This document shows, piece by piece, positions 6,735 through 13,290 of a stretch of DNA of 22,464 nt. The position numbers and the translations under genes were made by a program. The stretch covers positions 1 to 22,464 of IMG/VR virus record IMGVR_UViG_3300021470_000031. One strand, 5' to 3'. Origin of the DNA: a virus. The notes below the pieces were generated by a model that did no database searches, was not told the origin of the DNA, and saw nothing but the letters and a program-made list of their open reading frames with translations. Position 1 is the stretch's first letter; the number at the start of each line of letters is the position of its first letter.

Positions 6735-7657
6735 TCTCCATAGTAATGACCGTCCGCAACGACCAGGACGAGGCGAACCGCACCATTCAGTCCATCCGCG
6801 ATACCGCTGGTGATCGCGTCGAGATTGTGGTCATCGACGACGGCAGTGATGTGCCGCTGGTGCTGGCTGACGGGAACACCGTCTTCTACCGCGTCCACGG
6901 ACGCTGTGGCGTCGGACCCGCGCGTCACCTCGGGGCCACACTCGCCAGTCGTCCATGGCTGCTCATCATCGACGCGCACATGCGCTTTGAGCCCGGCTGG
7001 CTGGAGATCGCTGAAGCACGCCTGAAGAGCCATGATCGGACACTTTTCTGCGGCACCTGCATCGGCCTCGACCGTGGTAACATGGAGATGAGCCGACCTA
7101 ACAGCGTGTACAATGGCGCATTCATCCGGTTCGTCGGACCAGATGAGAACACTGGCAAGATGCAGTTCCTGGAGGCCAAGTGGCTGCGCTCCCCCGTGGC
7201 CGACAACGAGGAGATTCCTTGCGTGCTCGGTGCCTGCTACTTCATCCAGCGGAGCTTCTTCTTCCAGATTGGCGGTCTGCGGATGCTCACCGGGTGGGGG
7301 AACGATGAGGACTTCCTCTCGTTGAAAGCGTGGTTGGCAGGTGGGTCAGTGCGGCTCCTGAAGCCAGTTCGAATCGGCCACCAGTTCCGCACGGCCACCA
7401 CCTATACCACCAAGACAGCGGCCATCCTGCGGAACAAGCTGATGATCGCCACCACGATCTTCCCCGAGGATGCTGCCAGATGGTTTTCTGCGATGATGTT
7501 GGCGCACACGCAGCCCATCGGAGAGATCAACCTGGCCATGCAGCTTGCCAAGAATGACCAGCCGCAGATCGAGTGCGAGCGGGCCATGTACAATGCCGTG
7601 TTCGAGCGGTCGTTCGAGGCGTGGCTGGAACGCTGGACAGTTCAGCGGTTCTGGTAG
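6725..7657 (+). CDS. GT27-like (polypeptide GalNAc-transferase-type) glycosyltransferase
   Basis: A 310-residue GT-A enzyme closest in pattern to polypeptide N-acetylgalactosaminyltransferases. It has ISIVMTVRNDQDEANRTIQS (4-23), VVIDDGS (35-41), and IDAHMRFEPGW (82-92), in which D-A-H replaces DxD as in GT27. CVLGACYFIQRSFFFQIGG (166-184) corresponds to the family's 'aGGlf.i.r.yF.eiG'. WGNDEDFLSLKAWLAGG (191-207) corresponds to 'WGGENlE.SfR.WqCGG', with IGHQFR (217-222) after it. It lacks an N-terminal anchor and a C-terminal ricin domain. GT27 enzymes attach the first GalNAc to Ser/Thr, so a peptide acceptor is a reasonable inference, although some bacterial relatives use other acceptors. 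Confidence 0.8.
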   Translation: MQIISIVMTVRNDQDEANRTIQSIRDTAGDRVEIVVIDDGSDVPLVLADGNTVFYRVHGRCGVGPARHLGATLASRPWLLIIDAHMRFEPGWLEIAEARLKSHDRTLFCGTCIGLDRGNMEMSRPNSVYNGAFIRFVGPDENTGKMQFLEAKWLRSPVADNEEIPCVLGACYFIQRSFFFQIGGLRMLTGWGNDEDFLSLKAWLAGGSVRLLKPVRIGHQFRTATTYTTKTAAILRNKLMIATTIFPEDAARWFSAMMLAHTQPIGEINLAMQLAKNDQPQIECERAMYNAVFERSFEAWLERWTVQRFW

Positions 7658-7668
7658 AGAGTTGCGCC

Positions 7669-7791
7669 ATGAAACATATTCTCGCCGCAGCTTTTGTGAC
7701 ATTCGACTTCGCGGTCTTCGCGCTGGCCGCGCTGGCAGCCGTGGTTGCCATCGTGATTGCTGGTGGCCGCCGGGACCGCAATTCCCTCTGA
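7669..7791 (+). CDS. Small single-span membrane peptide, 40 aa
   Basis: A 40-codon frame 11 bases after the GT27-like stop, preceded by a GAGAG that could serve as a ribosome site. After MKH, residues 4-31 are strongly hydrophobic (ILAAAFVTFDFAVFALAALA and on to VVAIVIAGG), followed by the basic tail RRDRNSL. One membrane helix with the C-terminus on the positive side is expected. Size and topology would fit a pinholin, a holin-like peptide or a membrane anchor for the cassette, but no family is recognised. Confidence 0.5.
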   Translation: MKHILAAAFVTFDFAVFALAALAAVVAIVIAGGRRDRNSL

Positions 7792-7912
7792 TTTTCTCCG
7801 CTGGCCGCATGGCGCGCAGGGAGATCTTGCGACGGCACTTGGGTTGAGTTGGTGCTCATGCAACACGGCGGCGGAGATTTCCTGAAAAAAAGATTTGACG
7901 CGGTGGCCCACT

Positions 7913-8365
7913 ATGGTCCATCTTCACGTCGTGCAGCAGACAACCTCAACAATTTCCAGCCCCGCCGACGCCCGGCTCATGTTTGCTGCACAACTTACGG
8001 AAAGCAAGGCGTGGTGGGGCTGGACTACTTTGAGCGCGTGGCGTAATAGCAGCGCACGCAAGTCCGAGACGCAGCAATGCGGAGTAGGCATCCAAATGGC
8101 GGGTGAAGGTGCAATTCCTTCCGCGCTCACCCCTTCCCACTCATCTCACCAGCAAGCCATCTCGCAGACTCATAGCTGCGTGACGCTGGCGGGGTGGATC
8201 GGAAGCTCCGCCCGGCGAGTGTCCGTGTGCGGAGTTTTGCTTAGGCAGGGTAGCGCCCTGATGAACTTGGAGGTTACGGGCCAATCCAAGCGAGATCGAC
8301 AAATGGAAGAAACCCCACAGGAAACTGTGAACCCGTCAATTTCTCCCACAGCAAACACGAAGTGA
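7913..8365 (+). CDS. Doubtful 150-aa frame, Ser/Thr/Gln-rich
   Basis: A 150-codon frame (or 156 from a TTG at 7895) whose TGA overlaps the GTG of the dNMP kinase, an arrangement matching the real couplings in this window. The translation is Ser-, Thr-, Trp- and Gln-rich, poor in typical fold-forming blocks, and runs straight through the inverted repeats and tRNA-like element, which argues for non-coding DNA. Only the last 20 residues, from an ATG at 8303 (MEETPQETVNPSISPTANTK), look like a hydrophilic leader peptide. No family is recognised. Confidence 0.2.
   Translation: MVHLHVVQQTTSTISSPADARLMFAAQLTESKAWWGWTTLSAWRNSSARKSETQQCGVGIQMAGEGAIPSALTPSHSSHQQAISQTHSCVTLAGWIGSSARRVSVCGVLLRQGSALMNLEVTGQSKRDRQMEETPQETVNPSISPTANTK
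7928..7994 (+). ncRNA. Candidate long hairpin (inverted repeat)
   Basis: Arms 7928-7941 (GTCGTGCAGCAGAC) and 7981-7994 (GTTTGCTGCACAAC) are complementary at 12 of 14 positions, with one further G-U and one mismatch. The 39-base loop contains a smaller AGCC/GGCT stem. It lies about 40 bases upstream of the tRNA-like element. Whether it is transcribed is unknown. Confidence 0.3.
8032..8129 (+). tRNA. tRNA-like element, oversized (98 bases), possibly degenerate type II
   Basis: GAGCGCG (8032-8038) pairs perfectly over seven bases with CGCGCTC (8122-8128), which directly follows a T-arm-like hairpin GAAGG-TGCAATT-CCTTC (8105-8121). A discriminator-like A and CC follow at 8129-8131. TG plus GCGT-AATAGCA-GCGC gives a D-arm-like hairpin resembling tRNA-Leu. 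The central part is about 15 bases too long, and no clean seven-base anticodon loop can be drawn, though CGCA-GCAA-TGCG forms a tetraloop hairpin. It could be a decayed tRNA, a tRNA-like RNA, or chance. Confidence 0.35.
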
Positions 8366-8889
8366 AAAAACCATTCCTCATCGGCCTCTCCGGCTACAAG
8401 CAGTCTGGTAAAGGTGTCCTTGCAAATCACCTCATTGACCAATGGAGCTTCGTGCGTTTCGAGTGGGCTGGCCGTTTGAAGGCTGCGCTTTCAGCGATGG
8501 GCGTTGAGGATGAATTTCTCCACGGTGCGCGCAAGGAAGAGAATGTCCCCGTCTTCAACAAAACTGCCCGCCAACTCATGCAAACCCTAGGCACCGAGTG
8601 GGGCCGCGATCTCGTGGACAAAGACCTGTGGGTGAACCTCTGCTGCGCCAGGGATATTGCACCGGCTCTGTGCTCCAACCGATCAGTCGTCCTCGAAGGC
8701 ACCCGCTTCCCGAACGAGGTGCAGGCGATTCGTGACCGGGGAGGCATCGTCATCCACGTCACCCGGCCAGGCTGCGTGTCGGATGGCCACCGGTCAGAGA
8801 TCCTGCCGGACTTTGATCTGGAGATCGTGAATGACGGGTCGAAGGAGGACTTGTGCCGGAGGTTTGATGAGCTGGTGTTTCTGGTGTAA
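8362..8889 (+). CDS. Deoxynucleoside monophosphate kinase (T4 gp1-like)
   Basis: A 175-residue P-loop kinase. LIGLSGYKQSGKG (6-18) contains the Walker A motif in the form used by phage dNMP kinases. LMQTLGTEWGRDL (72-84) is the family's 'lQ.lGte.gR' block, EGTRFPNEV (112-120) is the 'd.Rf.NE' block, and HVTRPG (132-137) with DGHRSE (141-146) is the lid/base-binding region. It would phosphorylate dNMPs to dNDPs in the cytosol to feed phage DNA synthesis. In T4 the enzyme also accepts the modified nucleotide hm-dCMP. The GTG start at 8362 places the P-loop at its usual position near the N-terminus. Confidence 0.85.
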   Translation: MKKPFLIGLSGYKQSGKGVLANHLIDQWSFVRFEWAGRLKAALSAMGVEDEFLHGARKEENVPVFNKTARQLMQTLGTEWGRDLVDKDLWVNLCCARDIAPALCSNRSVVLEGTRFPNEVQAIRDRGGIVIHVTRPGCVSDGHRSEILPDFDLEIVNDGSKEDLCRRFDELVFLV

Positions 8890-8893
8890 CCTT

Positions 8894-9160
8894 ATGGATG
8901 CATCACTCCTTGGTGAAAAAACAATGGACCTGGTACGGAAGTTCAAATCTTCCGAGCGTTATGAGATTCCGCCAAGAAGTGATCCTGAGAATTTCACGTA
9001 CATCATAACAGATCAAGAGAAGTCTGAAAACTTACCACTTCTTCCGACGGATGAGTGCTGGGTTCTGAATCATTTCTGGTCAACTTCAGATTTGACTCAA
9101 AAATCTGACACATTTGGTCCGTGTTTTTGGAGGCGAAAGAAGAGTCCCAAATCGGATTGA
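8894..9160 (+). CDS. Hypothetical protein, AT-rich, about 88 aa
   Basis: A frame from ATG 8894 to TGA 9160 encodes 88 residues. A later ATG at 8924 would give 78 residues starting MDLVRKFKSSERYEIPPR, and one at 8831 would overlap the kinase by 59 bases. No clear ribosome site decides the start. The protein is hydrophilic with a Trp/Phe-containing patch (ECWVLNHFWSTSDL) and a basic end (CFWRRKKSPKSD). No family is recognised. Base composition is clearly more AT-rich than its neighbours, suggesting independent acquisition of a small accessory gene. Confidence 0.55.
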   Translation: MDASLLGEKTMDLVRKFKSSERYEIPPRSDPENFTYIITDQEKSENLPLLPTDECWVLNHFWSTSDLTQKSDTFGPCFWRRKKSPKSD

Positions 9161-9193
9161 CACCGCATCCCCGTCAGCCAGTATCCCGCTGGC

Positions 9194-9388
9194 ATGACCA
9201 GTTGTCCGCTTCCGAGCCAGTTCGACGCCTTGCGCCCGGCTGATCCGCAGAATCCCACCTGCGATGAGCTGCGGAACATCCTGCTCAACGGCAACAACCT
9301 GCTGGCCGACTTCAACGCCTGCTGGTACAACGAGGACGGCTCCCTGACAACGAACCTTGTGGCCCAAATCTGCGCCACCTCCTGCTGA
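9194..9388 (+). CDS. 64-aa virion module protein, paralogous to the N-terminus of the next gene
   Basis: A 64-residue protein that matches residues 1-64 of the next gene product nearly position for position. Both have PSQF[D/N]ALR near residues 7-16, a Cys at 23/24, a hydrophobic helix with a D.[N/Y]..WY pattern, N.DGS ending at residue 50, and QIC/KIC at 58-60 followed by AT[S/G]C at 61-64. The module probably folds as a small helical unit that docks on the virion. Here it stands alone and ends exactly where the longer protein enters its Gly/Ser linker. It starts just after a five-base inverted repeat (GCCAG/CTGGC, 9177-9193) and is two bases from the next ATG. Confidence 0.7.
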   Translation: MTSCPLPSQFDALRPADPQNPTCDELRNILLNGNNLLADFNACWYNEDGSLTTNLVAQICATSC

Positions 9389-9390
9389 TT

Positions 9391-10395
9391 ATGGCCCTAC
9401 CCGCTCTCCCCACACCGTCCCAGTTCAACGCCCTGCGCGTCACCTCGGGAGATCCCGCCTGCACGGTCCTCCAGAACTACGTGGCGATGATTAACTACGT
9501 GGCGGACTGGTACGCCAACATCTACAACCCGGACGGCTCGTTCACCCAGGAGTTTATCGACAAGATTTGCGCTACGGGCTGCGCGGGCGGTGGTACCGGA
9601 TCATCCACCACCGGGGCTTCCAGCAGCGTCTCGCTGTACATGGCCAGCCGGTTCCTCGACAGCGGCGTGTACCGGGGCCGATTCTTCTACATCGACTCCT
9701 CCTCGTTCACCTACAGCACGATCAACGGCAGCATGAACGAGGTCATCACAGGAATTGCTGTGCGGCCTTCCGATGGCAAGGTGTTCGTGCTCTACTACGA
9801 CTGGACACTTGGAGTGCATCCGCTGGACCTATGGCTCGGCACGATCAGCACTTCAACCGGCGTCATCACACCGATTGCAATCACGGTCCCCGGTGGCGGC
9901 CTGCTCCCGAATCCTGACTACTCGCTGTGCTTCCGCGCTGACGGCACGCTGTTCATGTCCAATCGCCTCGGGGCTCCGCAAATCTACACCGTCAACACGA
10001 CCACCGGAGTACCCACGGCCCTGGGCGCTGGCATCTACTGGGGTGGCACTGGGACGCTCAAGCCGGACTCCATCAGCTTTGACGCCAGCGGAATCCTATA
10101 CGGGTACGGTTGCGATGGCAGCGCGGTGGCAGGAACGCTCTTCACGATCAATACCACTCCGAACCCGTCATATGGGCTCGCGCTCGTGGCGACGCTCTCC
10201 TGCGGCTCCGTGAACCCGTGTGGCACTTTCAATGCGCTGGCGATCAAGGGCGGCCAGAAGATGGTGTTCTACACTGGCACTGGCGATCTGTACTCCATCC
10301 GCGACGGCTCCGGGTGTCTCTCTCCAGCCGCGCTCAAAATGCTCGGCTCCACGGCCATGGCTGACGTGACTGCTGCTGGAGGCATCCCATCGTAA
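9391..10395 (+). CDS. Virion protein: docking module plus propeller-like body
   Basis: A 334-residue protein in three parts. Residues 1-64 repeat the module encoded just upstream. Residues 65-80 are a flexible Gly/Ser/Thr linker (AGGGTGSSTTGASSSV). From about 85 to the end, beta-rich units recur: GIAVRPSDGKVFVLYYD, LGTISTSTGVITPIAI, YSLCFRADGTLFMSN, IYTVNTTTGVPTALG, ISFDASGILYGYG and LFTINTTPN. This alternation of 'xxDGxLY' and 'LYTVNTTTG' is characteristic of beta-propellers of the NHL/DUF4394 kind. A receptor-binding or tail-surface role is inferred. The stop overlaps the start of the next gene (TAATG), placing it in the structural operon. Confidence 0.72.
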   Translation: MALPALPTPSQFNALRVTSGDPACTVLQNYVAMINYVADWYANIYNPDGSFTQEFIDKICATGCAGGGTGSSTTGASSSVSLYMASRFLDSGVYRGRFFYIDSSSFTYSTINGSMNEVITGIAVRPSDGKVFVLYYDWTLGVHPLDLWLGTISTSTGVITPIAITVPGGGLLPNPDYSLCFRADGTLFMSNRLGAPQIYTVNTTTGVPTALGAGIYWGGTGTLKPDSISFDASGILYGYGCDGSAVAGTLFTINTTPNPSYGLALVATLSCGSVNPCGTFNALAIKGGQKMVFYTGTGDLYSIRDGSGCLSPAALKMLGSTAMADVTAAGGIPS

Positions 10396-12338
10396 TGGCC
10401 TCGCCTTTCAAAACCGTGGTGATGCGCCCGTTGACCGGTCCGATGGATTCGCGCTCCAACCCGGAGGACTGCCCGCCGCTGTCCTTCCGCTTCAAGCTCA
10501 ACATGGAGGTGGACACCAGCGACCGGCTGGCGCGGGGCTACGGCTGGGACCGGCTGCTCCACGATGCCGCCCGCTACTCCAATCAGGATGCCCACGATCA
10601 GGGCGACTGTTACGACACCTCCCCCACGCGCGAGCCAATCACCTTCCTTTCCGAGTTTACCCGCACGGACCAGGCCCGCAAGCTGTACCATGGCACGCGC
10701 TCCCGGCTGGCCTTCCTAAACGAGAGTGATGGGTCGTGGACCACCGTGGCGCGCGGATTCGGCGGTGGCGCGGCGACGGACACGCAGATCCGCTGGAGTG
10801 CTGGCCAGTCGGTGGACACGCTCATCCTGACCAACGGCATCGACAAGCCGCAGTCGCACGTCATCGGCGTGTCCCCGGCCGCGTGCGGGATGAATTCTGT
10901 GTCCGAGGTGGCGGACCTGAATACCCTCAAGGTGACGCAGGCGCGCATCGCCACGCAGTTCTCCGGCTGCGTGTTCCTGATGGGTGTCACCCAGGACGGG
11001 CGCTTCTATCCAAGCCGGGTGCGCTGGAGCGGCGTCAACAAGCCGCTGACGTGGGTGCCGGGGCTGGACACAGTGGCAGGATTTCAGGACTTGCCGTACA
11101 CGGAGACGATCCTCGGAGCCATCGAGGTGCAGAGCAACCTGGTGATCTTCACCGACAGGTCGATCTACCGCTGCTACGTCAACGGCAATACCTTCGGATT
11201 CACCCGCACCTACACGGAGCCCGTCAGCAAGGATCGCTGTCTCGTTTACCCGGACACGCTGGTCACGGACGGCTCCAACTGCTGGTACGCTGGGCGGGAT
11301 GGATTCTATGAATGGAATCTTTACGTACAGCAGCCCAATCGTCCAGATTGGCTGTGGCGTTCTTCCAACCTCGTCTTCGACAACATCGACCAGACGTGCT
11401 GCCGGGGACCAGTAGGCCAGTACTGGCCGGAGAAGAAGAGCATCCTGTGGTCGTGGCCCCGGAGCGGTACTGACTGCCAGCCGTACCGGACCATCCATGC
11501 CAACCTCCGCTCCCTGACGGCCCACATCATCGACCACGGATTCACGGCCTTCACCTCATTTCGGTCGGACGCGCAGATGACCATTGGCGACTTGCTGGAC
11601 ACCTGCACTGTGGACTTGCGCACCTTCTGCGCACAGCTCGGCGACAAGCGCCTTATCGAGTTCTGTCAGGAGTGCAATGCCCAGCAGATCATCGTCGGCG
11701 CATCGTCGGAAGATTGGTGTCTGAAGGAGCTTGGCAGTTCGTATCACCGTGACACCTGCACCAACGCGGCCACGGGGACGGGCACGCTCGGGCCGGATGG
11801 CACCTTCCAGCCGTTCGTCGGTCAGTATCAGTCAGACGGCTACTTCTCGATCATCCGGGGCATGTTCCCGCTTGGCAACATGGACCGGGATAAGCAGATC
11901 AACGACTTCCTCCTGAACGCCAAGCAGGACTTTCTGCTCGGGCCGCTCAACTATTGGAGGCTGAGGATCGGCACTTCCTACGAGGCGCGGGACGCCAACC
12001 CTGATGGCAATGTGCTGGCGTTCGCGTACCCAGGGGATGATCTGGCACCGGCCTACGTGGATGAGTTCTCCACGGATGGCGGCTACTGCGAGGTGCTCTG
12101 GCATCTCCAGTCCGACCGGGAGATCCACTGCGTTGATAAAGACACCGAGGCGCAGTACCTGGCCAATAACACGCGGCCTAGCGAGGGGAGAAACTGGCCG
12201 CTGTTCGAGCAGGGGAGGTTTCTGTACTACGAGATTACGGCGATCTCCAAGGACCAGTTTGGACAGGTGGTGCCACCGGTCGGCGCTTCCTTCATCGCTT
12301 CACGGGTGCAGGTGCAGGCGCGGGTGATGCAGGTTTGA
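10395..12338 (+). CDS. Phage tail/neck-type structural protein, 647 aa
   Basis: A 647-residue beta-rich protein with no signal peptide. The central part, with WSGVNKPLTW near residue 210 and LVIFTDRSIYRCYVNGN near 248, has the pattern of phage head-tail or tail-hub proteins that contain a propeller-like domain, in which a 'RW[S]...p..W' segment is followed by 'lviFt..siy'. Cys is unusually common after residue 330 (TCCRGPV, CTVDLRTFC, FCQECNA). It begins in a TAATG overlap with the propeller-like gene, so both are made from one mRNA. The exact position in the virion cannot be assigned. The gene ends 47 bases inside the convergent HTH gene. Confidence 0.65.
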   Translation: MASPFKTVVMRPLTGPMDSRSNPEDCPPLSFRFKLNMEVDTSDRLARGYGWDRLLHDAARYSNQDAHDQGDCYDTSPTREPITFLSEFTRTDQARKLYHGTRSRLAFLNESDGSWTTVARGFGGGAATDTQIRWSAGQSVDTLILTNGIDKPQSHVIGVSPAACGMNSVSEVADLNTLKVTQARIATQFSGCVFLMGVTQDGRFYPSRVRWSGVNKPLTWVPGLDTVAGFQDLPYTETILGAIEVQSNLVIFTDRSIYRCYVNGNTFGFTRTYTEPVSKDRCLVYPDTLVTDGSNCWYAGRDGFYEWNLYVQQPNRPDWLWRSSNLVFDNIDQTCCRGPVGQYWPEKKSILWSWPRSGTDCQPYRTIHANLRSLTAHIIDHGFTAFTSFRSDAQMTIGDLLDTCTVDLRTFCAQLGDKRLIEFCQECNAQQIIVGASSEDWCLKELGSSYHRDTCTNAATGTGTLGPDGTFQPFVGQYQSDGYFSIIRGMFPLGNMDRDKQINDFLLNAKQDFLLGPLNYWRLRIGTSYEARDANPDGNVLAFAYPGDDLAPAYVDEFSTDGGYCEVLWHLQSDREIHCVDKDTEAQYLANNTRPSEGRNWPLFEQGRFLYYEITAISKDQFGQVVPPVGASFIASRVQVQARVMQV

Positions 12339-12672
12339 GTGATTGTCGCCACTCCGTAAACCTCCGATTGAAAGCCCGGCGCTGCACCGCTCCCAGCATT
12401 GGCAGCGGGCTTTTCGACTGGATGGTGTTCTTGAGATAGCGCAGGGATTTTCCTGGGTGGAGGAGATTGATGCCGCAGGCGTTCGTCACCCGGTGTGCGG
12501 TTTCCAGATTCACCTTCCCCCATGACATGCGCGTAGAGATTCGTTCGATGGTGCGGAGCGGTACGCTGGAGTACGCTGACACCTGGGCGATTGTCAGGAA
12601 GTCCTTCCGGCCCGTCGCAATGGCGATGCACAGGAACGGCGGGATGCGGTCAAGCTTCTGGAGCAGGGTCAT
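12292..12672 (-). CDS. Small HTH-type DNA-binding protein
   Basis: A 126-residue basic protein on the minus strand. Residues 26-46 (LTIAQVSAYSSVPLRTIERI) have the spacing of a helix-turn-helix, and a second helical part, ETAHRVTNACGINLLHPG (57-74), follows. The C-terminus is basic and ends in an Ala/Pro-rich tail (KPASPAPAPAPVKR) that may be flexible. Its ATG overlaps the stop of the zinc-ribbon gene (ATGA), the best evidence that the frame is real. The 3' end overlaps the convergent structural gene by 47 bases and contains that operon's terminator in antisense. A regulator or terminase-small-subunit-like role is possible but unproven. Confidence 0.65.
   Translation of the reverse strand: MTLLQKLDRIPPFLCIAIATGRKDFLTIAQVSAYSSVPLRTIERISTRMSWGKVNLETAHRVTNACGINLLHPGKSLRYLKNTIQSKSPLPMLGAVQRRAFNRRFTEWRQSLKPASPAPAPAPVKR
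12371..12414 (+). terminator. Rho-independent terminator after the structural operon
   Basis: AAAGCCCG-GCG-CTGC (12371-12385) pairs with GCAGCGGGCTTT (12402-12413) as a 12-bp stem with a three-base bulge around a 16-base loop. The 3' arm runs into TTTT. It lies 33 bases after the stop of the 647-residue structural gene, inside the antisense HTH coding region. Confidence 0.65.
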
Positions 12673-13256
12673 TCCTCAACAAGCTCCAGCAGTTCCTTGT
12701 TCGCGTCCCCGCACTCACGACCTTGCGTATTGGTCACACCCAGCATCCCCTCCCCGGAGAAGTGCAGCACATACCCATCTGCCAGTGGATAATCGAACGG
12801 CGGCGGATTCTCCACGGCGAACTGGAAGAACGCTACCACCCCGGCAGCATCGCACCCGCAGTGCTTCACGAGCACCTTCCAGATGCGCCCCGCCATGTCG
12901 CGCGCCTTGAAGGCATCCATCTCCGCATCCGTGACGAGTTGCACGGTGCCAGCGGACCCCGGAGCGATCTCCTTCAGGTTGACGAAGCAGGACCGCTTAC
13001 TAGCCGTGGTCAACGCGGTGAGCCCGGCCGCCAGGCTCTGCTTGCAGGCATTGCACTGTTCAGCCTTCAACTGGCCGGTGCCCACGAGCGTAGCTGGCCG
13101 GAACATCTCGTAGCAGATCGGGCAGCAGCGGGTGAACTCGGGAGGAGCCTTCTTGAAGCTGCCCTTGGAGACGGTGGCGTGGGCCATGCCAGGGAGGGCG
13201 CGGAACAGGCGCTCAAGGCCGATGGGGTCGGGATTGTTTGGGTCAAATAGGCTCAT
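12669..13256 (-). CDS. Zinc-ribbon protein of unknown function, 195 aa
   Basis: Starting at the ATG at 13256, the protein has two CxxC pairs, CPIC at 45-48 and CNAC at 68-71, about 20 residues apart, the arrangement of a treble-clef or zinc-ribbon site. The N-terminus MSLFDPNNPDPIGLERLFRA is a likely helix. After residue 90 the sequence is mixed alpha/beta without a known catalytic motif, ending in a Glu-rich tail (NKELLELVEE). A TTG at 13277 would add seven residues, but it lies inside the palindrome and is less likely. The gene follows the giant gene on the same strand and is coupled to the HTH gene. Confidence 0.65.
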   Translation of the reverse strand: MSLFDPNNPDPIGLERLFRALPGMAHATVSKGSFKKAPPEFTRCCPICYEMFRPATLVGTGQLKAEQCNACKQSLAAGLTALTTASKRSCFVNLKEIAPGSAGTVQLVTDAEMDAFKARDMAGRIWKVLVKHCGCDAAGVVAFFQFAVENPPPFDYPLADGYVLHFSGEGMLGVTNTQGRECGDANKELLELVEE

Positions 13257-13270
13257 GCTGTGGAAATGGT

Positions 13271-13286
13271 CCGCCAAACTTGGCGG
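13271..13286 (-). promoter_or_regulatory. Palindrome between giant gene and zinc-ribbon gene (operator-like)
   Basis: CCGCCAAACTTGGCGG has perfect seven-base arms around two bases. It lies just upstream of the zinc-ribbon ATG and downstream of the giant gene's stop. On the minus strand a TTGACA (13294-13289) precedes it, overlapping that stop codon, but no good -10 box follows at the right spacing. There is no T tract, so an operator fits better than a terminator. The candidate binder would be the adjacent HTH protein, by position only. Confidence 0.4.
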
Positions 13287-13290
13287 GTTG

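Larger units (their letters stand above)
7792..8361 (+). other. 570-base stretch without a convincing gene, with RNA-like structure
   Basis: No frame here has recognisable protein character. The largest runs from a TTG at 7895 or ATG at 7913 to 8365. Inverted repeats are frequent: a 14-base pair of arms at 7928-7941/7981-7994, a tRNA-like fold at 8032-8129, and short perfect hairpins such as CAGGGTAGCGCCCTG. It may be a structured non-coding RNA locus or decayed tRNA cluster between the cassette and the dNMP kinase. Confidence 0.4.

Noticed and set aside
9157-9187. Possible promoter TTGACA with TATCCC ahead of the 64-residue gene
   Set aside because: The -10 match is poor and the spacing is 19 bases or worse. 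The start codon would fall only about seven bases after it.
13271-13290. Palindrome read as a terminator of the giant gene
   Set aside because: The loop would be only two to four bases and no T tract follows on the minus strand, so an operator was preferred.
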